A DNA stretch of 9,249 nucleotides from contig JAQBPZ010000159.1 in NCBI GenBank assembly GCA_028287225.1, positions 1-9,249 on the forward strand, given 5' to 3'. This stretch comes from Gemmatimonadota bacterium. GTDB lineage: Bacteria > Gemmatimonadota > Gemmatimonadetes > Gemmatimonadales > Gemmatimonadaceae. Every line of letters begins with the position of its first letter. The first letter of the stretch is position 1. The position numbers and the translations under genes were made by a program. Below, piece by piece: positions 5,670 through 9,249 of the stretch. The notes under the pieces were generated by a model. That model searched no databases. It was not told the origin of the DNA and saw only the letters and a list, made by a program, of their open reading frames with translations.

Positions 5670-6785
5670 TCACCGCGCGCCCACGACGGCGGTCTTCACG
5701 CAGCAGACCGGCGGCAGCGCATCGGCAATGGTGCGCCAGCTGTCGCCCTCGTCCGCCGACGCGAAGACCTTGCCGCCGCGCGTGCCCACATAGAGCCCGG
5801 CGCGCTCGCACGCGTCGGCCGCCATCGCGTCGCGCAGCACGCATTCGAAGGCGTCGTGCTGCGGCAGCCCATCGGTCAGCGCATGCCACGATGCGCCGGC
5901 GTCGCGCGTGCGGTACACCCGCATCCGCGCGTCCGGGACCACGCGAAACTCGTCGGACTGGATCGGCACGATGTACACGGTGTCGGGGTCGTGCGGGTGC
6001 ATCTGCATCGCGAACCCGAAATCCGACGGCACCCCGTTGGCGATGTCCTGCCAGTCGTCGCCCCAGTTGTCGCTGCGGTACAGGCCCCAGTGGTTCTGGA
6101 GGAAGAGCCGCTCGGGGCGCGCGGGGTGCGACACCACCTTGTGCACGCACTGGCCGAACTCCGGATACTTGTTCGGCAGGAACACCGCGCGCACGCCCTG
6201 GTTGCGCGCCTGCCAGGTGGCACCCCCGTCGTCGGTGCGATAGAAGCCGGCGGTGGAGATCGCGATGCCCATGCGGTCCCGGTTCACGGGGTCGCGGACG
6301 ATGGTGTGCAGGCACAGTCCGCCCCCACCCGGCATCCACCTGGGACGATGCTCGTGCTGGAGCAGCCCATCCACGGCCGCCCAGCTCTCGCCGCCGTCGG
6401 ACGACTTGAACAGCGCGGCGGGCTCCACGCCCGCCCATACGACCCCGGGCTCGTCCGCATAGCCGGGCGCGATCTGCCAGACCTGCGCGAGCGCGAGCCC
6501 GGACGACTCCGGAAAGCGCACGGCCTGGCGTTCCGGCCCGGTCCACGTGGCGCCGTCGTCGTCGCTCAGCCGGATGGTGCTGCCCCAGTGGTTGCTCCAC
6601 GACGCCATCAGCGTGCGCGTGCGTCCGCCCCGCTCGTCGTAGGCCACGGCGTAGACCGACTGACCGGGAAAGTGTGGCCCGTCCACCGTCCACTCGCCAC
6701 GCTCGGCGCTCGACGAGAGAATGAACGCGCCCTTCGTGGTGCCGACGAGCACGAGGACCGTGCCGGGGGGATGACGGGTTGGCAT
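5670..6785 (-). CDS. BNR/Asp-box beta-propeller protein (sialidase-like fold, function unknown)
   Basis: The 371-residue product opens with LVLVGTTKGAFIL and contains six evenly spaced Asp-box motifs of S/T-x-D-x-G-x-x-W type: 74-81, 128-135, 184-191, 238-245 (SDNWGDDW, degenerate), 293-300 and 343-350. This predicts a six-bladed propeller. No signal peptide or membrane segment is seen, so it is probably cytoplasmic. It is often annotated as a glycosyl hydrolase or exo-alpha-sialidase, but Asp boxes are structural and I do not see the sialidase arginine triad in a recognisable arrangement, so enzymatic activity is not claimed. It is the first gene of the unit with the sulfur carrier (5 bp gap) and MoeZ-type enzyme. 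The C-terminus carries a vicinal Cys pair (361-362). The ATG at 6785 lacks an evident Shine-Dalgarno; another in-frame ATG lies at 6830. Confidence 0.87.
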   Translation of the reverse strand: MPTRHPPGTVLVLVGTTKGAFILSSSAERGEWTVDGPHFPGQSVYAVAYDERGGRTRTLMASWSNHWGSTIRLSDDDGATWTGPERQAVRFPESSGLALAQVWQIAPGYADEPGVVWAGVEPAALFKSSDGGESWAAVDGLLQHEHRPRWMPGGGGLCLHTIVRDPVNRDRMGIAISTAGFYRTDDGGATWQARNQGVRAVFLPNKYPEFGQCVHKVVSHPARPERLFLQNHWGLYRSDNWGDDWQDIANGVPSDFGFAMQMHPHDPDTVYIVPIQSDEFRVVPDARMRVYRTRDAGASWHALTDGLPQHDAFECVLRDAMAADACERAGLYVGTRGGKVFASADEGDSWRTIADALPPVCCVKTAVVGAR

Positions 6786-6883
6786 GGCGGCTGGATGGGG
6801 GAGACGCGCAGGGAGCGAACGGTGCGCCATGCGGAGGCGGGGCGCAAGACGGGCGCGGTTGCAACGGACGCTGCGCGTTGAAC

Positions 6884-6898
6884 AGCCGGCCGACCGTC
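6884..6898 (+). repeat. 15-bp dispersed repeat, copy 2 (AGCCGGCCGACCGTC)
   Basis: This is identical to 4201-4215 and in the same orientation. It is followed by TGTTG and then by the 17-bp tandem repeat. It lies about 100 bp upstream of the BNR gene start. Confidence 0.75.
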
Positions 6899-6936
6899 TG
6901 TTGGCTTCCCTGTCCCGTTGGCTTCCCTGTCTGTTG
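6896..6936. repeat. Short tandem repeat, 16-17-bp unit GCTTCCCTGTC(CC)GTTG
   Basis: GCTTCCCTGTCCCGTTG (6904-6920) is followed by GCTTCCCTGTCTGTTG (6921-6936), and a partial unit GTCTGTTG precedes them (6896-6903). The exact shared core GTTGGCTTCCCTGTC recurs at 6900-6914 and 6917-6931. It sits within the divergent intergenic region, 33-70 bp upstream of the zinc-ribbon gene start. Confidence 0.85.
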
Positions 6937-6968
6937 CACCCTCGCGCCCCCTCGCCCAGACTTTCCCG

Positions 6969-8018
6969 GTGTACTCCACCTGCCTTTTCTGCAGCCACGA
7001 CCTCGGCCGGAACGAGGTGATCGAGCAGTTCCCCGTTGGCCGCCGCCTCGCGTTCGATGCGGCGAAGGGCCGGCTCTGGGTGGTGTGCATGCACTGCCGC
7101 CGCTGGAACCTCACGCCGCTGGAAGAACGCTGGGAGGCGATCGAGGGCGCGGAGCGGCGCTTTCGTGACACGCGCCTCCGCGTCTCCACCGGCGAGATCG
7201 GGCTGGCGCGGCTGCCCGAGGGGCTCGAGCTGGTGCGCGTCGGGGAGCCGCAGCGTCCCGAGATCGCGGCGTGGCGCTACGGCGAGCAGTTCGGAATTCG
7301 ACGTCGTCGTCGCCTGGTCGCCACCGGAGTCGTGCTCGGCGCGAGCGGGCTCGCGCTGGCCGGTGGGCTGGCGGCCGGACTGGGGGTGATCACCGCCTGG
7401 TCGCTCGGGCGCGGAGTTCTTCGCACCGTCGAGCATGGCCTTCCCCGGACGACTGTTGCGCACGTGCGACTACCAGGCGGCCGCCGCGTGCCGATCCGCC
7501 GCGGGAACCTCGCCGATTCGACGCTGCTGACCCGCGCCGATGGAACCCTCGCGTTCGAGCTCGCATGGGAGGACGGGGTCGCCATCGTGGAGAGTGCCGA
7601 GGCGCGCGAGATCGCCCGACGTCTCCTCCCGAACATCAACCGCTCAGGCGGCACGCCCGAGGAGGTGCGGCGGGCGGTCGCACGGCTCGAGCACGCCGGG
7701 GACGCGGAAGCCTTCCTGCGCGACACCGCGCGACGCGGGGAGAGGTTCACTCGGCGCGTTGACCGGTCCACGCTCGAGAACTACGACGATCCGGCGGAGG
7801 TGCGCAGCGGGTCCGGACTCCTCGCCCTCTCCACCTCGCTCGGCCTCGCCATCGAGATGGCCCTCAACGAGGACCAGGAACGCCGCGCCCTCGAGGGCGA
7901 GCTCGCCGAGCTGGAGTCGGCGTGGCGCGACGCGGAGGAGATCGGCGCGATCGCCGACTCGATGTTCCTGCCGGAGTCGGTGGAGCGTGCATGGTCTCGT
8001 CTCAAGGGCGGAGCATGA
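6969..8018 (+). CDS. Zinc-ribbon membrane protein of unknown function
   Basis: I recognise no assigned function. The 349-residue product has an N-terminal C-x2-C (5-8) and C-x2-C (40-43) pair, spaced as a zinc ribbon, around the segment EVIEQFPVGRRLAFDAAKGRLWVVC. WNLTPLEERWEAIEGAER follows. A basic run RRRRR (111-115) precedes a Gly/Ala/Leu-rich hydrophobic segment (about 117-145), probably one or two membrane passes with the zinc-ribbon side cytoplasmic. The C-terminal half is soluble, charged and partly helical, with a likely coiled coil at about 300-325. The start is taken as GTG at 6969, putting CLFC near the N-terminus; an in-frame TTG at 6918 would add 17 unlikely residues. No Shine-Dalgarno precedes it, so a leaderless transcript is possible. 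I recall similar N-termini among Gemmatimonadota hypothetical proteins, which is memory and not a search result. Confidence 0.8.
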   Translation: MYSTCLFCSHDLGRNEVIEQFPVGRRLAFDAAKGRLWVVCMHCRRWNLTPLEERWEAIEGAERRFRDTRLRVSTGEIGLARLPEGLELVRVGEPQRPEIAAWRYGEQFGIRRRRRLVATGVVLGASGLALAGGLAAGLGVITAWSLGRGVLRTVEHGLPRTTVAHVRLPGGRRVPIRRGNLADSTLLTRADGTLAFELAWEDGVAIVESAEAREIARRLLPNINRSGGTPEEVRRAVARLEHAGDAEAFLRDTARRGERFTRRVDRSTLENYDDPAEVRSGSGLLALSTSLGLAIEMALNEDQERRALEGELAELESAWRDAEEIGAIADSMFLPESVERAWSRLKGGA

Positions 8019-8178
8019 CACCCCGGATGGCGCTTCCGGCTCCTCCGCATTACTTCCGGGTTCGTCCGCTAACACGCTGTCGCTCGGCGTCGAGCGGATG
8101 TGACGCCTCGCCGAGCTCGCGTGGTTGCTGGGTGAGACGGATGGTGAGGCACCAGACCACTAATCACGGAGATCCGGA
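8019..8178. other. Intergenic region before the lectin-type lipoprotein gene
   Basis: This 160-bp gap has two small inverted repeats: CGCTCG-GCGT-CGAGCG (8081-8096), which could end the upstream transcript, and TGGTG-AGG-CACCA (8142-8154) close to the ribosome binding site. No convincing promoter boxes are seen. There is no T tract after either hairpin. Confidence 0.5.
8168..8171 (+). promoter_or_regulatory. Ribosome binding site GGAG of the lipoprotein gene
   Basis: GGAG lies 7 nt before the ATG at 8179, good spacing, and fixes the start of the lipoprotein. Confidence 0.75.
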
Positions 8179-8838
8179 ATGAAGGTATCTGCCACGATCG
8201 CCCTGCTCGCCGGACTCGGCGCCTGCGCCATGCCGGCCCGCGTCGGCACCGGCACGAGCACGAGCCGCATGAGCTTCTTCATCACGAGCAACGGCCCGGG
8301 CAACGGCGCGGATCTCGGCGGCCTCGCCGGTGCCGACGCGCACTGCCGCTCGCTCGCCGCGGCCGTGGGCGCCGGTGACCGCACCTGGCACGCGTACCTC
8401 AGCACGAGCGCCGCCAACGGCATGCCGTCGACGAATGCGCGCGACCGGATCGGCACGGGCCCGTGGTTCAACGCGAAGGGAGTGCAGGTCGCCTCCGACG
8501 TCGCGAACCTCCACGGCGAGACGAATGGCCTGAGCAAGACCGGCTCGCTCAACGAGCGCGGCGAGATCGTGAACGGCCGCGGCGACACGCCGAACCGCCA
8601 CGACATCCTCACCGGCTCCAACCTCGACGGCACGCTCATGCCCGGCGCGGGCGACGTCACCTGCTCCAACTGGACGAGCAGCGCGACGACGGGCAGCGCG
8701 CAGGTGGGCCACTTCGACCGGCAGGGCGGGGGCACCAATCCCACCTCGTGGAACTCCGCGCACCCGTCGAGCGGCTGCAGCCAGCAGAACCTGCGCGCGA
8801 CGGGTGGCGACGGGCTGTTCTACTGCTTCGCCATCTGA
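8179..8838 (+). CDS. Secreted lectin-family lipoprotein
   Basis: This gene encodes a 219-residue exported protein. Residues 1-16 form a short lipoprotein signal peptide with lipobox LGAC and predicted lipidated Cys16. The mature part begins with a short Gly/Thr/Ser linker and then MSFFITSNGPGNGADLGGLAGADAHC, followed by RTWHAYLSTSAANG, ARDRIGTGPW, DILTGSNLDG, CSNWTSS and GGDGLFYCFAI. This pattern matches a family that databases often label simply 'lectin' and that resembles DUF1554-type C-type-lectin-like folds; that match is from memory. Four cysteines in the mature domain (56, 162, 200, 216) suggest two disulfides, consistent with life in the periplasm or on the cell surface. Sugar binding is not demonstrated. 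An RGD tripeptide (134-136) is present and probably incidental. It stands alone on its strand with its own ribosome binding site. Confidence 0.8.
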   Translation: MKVSATIALLAGLGACAMPARVGTGTSTSRMSFFITSNGPGNGADLGGLAGADAHCRSLAAAVGAGDRTWHAYLSTSAANGMPSTNARDRIGTGPWFNAKGVQVASDVANLHGETNGLSKTGSLNERGEIVNGRGDTPNRHDILTGSNLDGTLMPGAGDVTCSNWTSSATTGSAQVGHFDRQGGGTNPTSWNSAHPSSGCSQQNLRATGGDGLFYCFAI

Positions 8839-8848
8839 CCCGGGCGTT

Positions 8849-9249
8849 TCAGTACGCGACGCCGAAGCGACGGCCCTTGTGCTTCGGCGTCTCGAGCTCG
8901 TCGAGCAGCGCCACCGCGTAGTCCTCGTAGCTGATATGGCTGTGCCCCGAGGCGTCCGCGAGGAACTGGTCTCCGGTGATGCGATACTTTCCGGTTCGCT
9001 CGCCGGGACCGATCTCCGCGGCGGGGCTCAGGAAGGTCCAGTCGACGCCCGCGCCCTCGGCGCGCAGCACCGCGAGGCTGTCCGCGCCCTCCTTCGCCTC
9101 GGCCAGGTACGCCTCGGGGAATCCGGGCGCGTCCATCAGGCGCACGCCCGGCGCCACCTCCAGGCTTCCCGCGCCGCCGACGACGACCAGGCGGGGCACC
9201 TTCGCCTCCCGCGCGCCGGCGAGCAGCGCCCGCGCGGCGGCCGAGAGTG
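8849..9249 (-). CDS. NAD(P)H-binding oxidoreductase (atypical SDR/NmrA-like), C-terminal part
   Basis: The frame is open to the right edge, so the N-terminal dinucleotide-binding GxxGxxG region lies outside. The visible 132 residues start LSAAARALLAGAREAKVPRLVVVGGAGSL, the middle strand of the PF13460-type Rossmann fold. The substrate region follows with DWTFLSPAAEIGPGERTGKY, and then ISYEDYAVALLDELETP, which is typical of the NAD(P)-dependent epimerase/flavin-reductase-like family. A GTG at 9199 would give a shorter frame but would cut into the fold, so it is not taken as the start. These small enzymes are often stress-related; substrate unknown. Its stop is 10 bp from the stop of the convergent lipoprotein gene. 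Confidence 0.85.
   Translation of the reverse strand, partial: LSAAARALLAGAREAKVPRLVVVGGAGSLEVAPGVRLMDAPGFPEAYLAEAKEGADSLAVLRAEGAGVDWTFLSPAAEIGPGERTGKYRITGDQFLADASGHSHISYEDYAVALLDELETPKHKGRRFGVAY
8858..8891 (+). terminator. 11-bp inverted repeat after the lipoprotein gene, inside the convergent gene's 3' end
   Basis: GACGCCGAAGC (8858-8868) and GCTTCGGCGTC (8881-8891) form a perfect 11-bp stem with a 12-nt loop. It begins 20 nt after the lipoprotein stop and so could end that transcript, although it has no T tract. It also lies within the last ~15 codons of the oxidoreductase gene on the other strand. Confidence 0.5.

Larger units (their letters stand above)
6786..6968. other. Divergent intergenic region between BNR operon and zinc-ribbon gene
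   Basis: This 183-bp region must hold the promoters of both divergent units. It contains the second copy of the 15-bp repeat (6884-6898) and, directly after it, a 17-bp tandem repeat (6904-6936). TTGAAC at 6878-6883 resembles a -35 box, but no matching -10 is seen, and no Shine-Dalgarno is visible before either start. Confidence 0.55.

Noticed and set aside
5670..6785. Active sialidase
   Set aside because: Asp boxes show a propeller fold only; the catalytic arginine triad, Tyr/Glu pair and a signal peptide are not recognisable.
4201..6898. Transposon or integron cassette ends at the 15-bp repeats
   Set aside because: The repeats are direct, no transposase or integrase is present and no target-site duplication is seen; kept only as an observation about the repeats.
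5674..6939. Carrier protein fused to a long N-terminal extension in the same open frame
   Set aside because: The extension is an out-of-frame reading of the BNR gene; the CysO-like protein is complete from the ATG at 5664 with a ribosome binding site.
8121..8178. Sigma-70 promoter TTGCTG (8125-8130) with TAATCA (8161-8166) before the lipoprotein gene
   Set aside because: The spacing between the boxes is about 30 bp, too long, and the -10-like box would place the transcription start on the ribosome binding site.

Overview
The window is very GC-rich and gene-dense, with frequent GTG starts and overlapping genes. It reads like a chromosomal segment of a Gemmatimonadota-type bacterium. The main reasons are an M56 (BlaR1-type) protease carrying TonB-plug-like modules at its C-terminus, and a zinc-ribbon membrane protein and a lectin-type lipoprotein that I associate with that phylum. 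This assignment comes from recognising protein style by eye, not from a search. No rRNA, tRNA, insertion sequence or CRISPR array is visible.

Layout. At the left edge is the 3' part of an M56 metallopeptidase gene on the + strand, ending at 1120. It converges on an acyl-CoA dehydrogenase/glycosyltransferase pair read on the minus strand (3438 to 1139), and a perfect 9-bp hairpin joins the two stop codons. A 10-bp tandem repeat (four exact copies) lies upstream of the dehydrogenase. Next, all on the minus strand, come a short-form sirohydrochlorin chelatase (CbiX/SirB, 4075 to 3578) and, upstream of it, a compact three-gene unit from 6785 to 4245: a BNR/Asp-box beta-propeller protein, a CysO-type ubiquitin-like sulfur carrier ending in Gly-Gly, and a MoeZ-type E1-like adenylyltransferase fused to rhodanese. 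Divergent from this unit, on the + strand, are a zinc-ribbon membrane protein of unknown function (6969-8018) and a lectin-family lipoprotein (8179-8838). At the right edge a partial NAD(P)H-binding oxidoreductase on the minus strand converges on the lipoprotein gene.

How the genes fit together. The best-supported functional group is the sulfur-carrier operon. MoeZ would adenylate the CysO C-terminus and convert it to a thiocarboxylate, which in the mycobacterial pathway feeds cysteine synthesis. The chelatase next to it makes siroheme or a cobalt precorrin, so the block may link sulfite reduction (siroheme) to sulfur transfer. The propeller protein is translationally close to the carrier and has no known role in that chemistry; it is the most interesting unknown here. 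A 15-bp sequence occurs in direct orientation on both sides of this three-gene operon. No intergenic stretch exceeds 300 bases; the four longer gaps are 3439-3577, 4076-4244, 6786-6968 and 8019-8178, and what each holds is described below.
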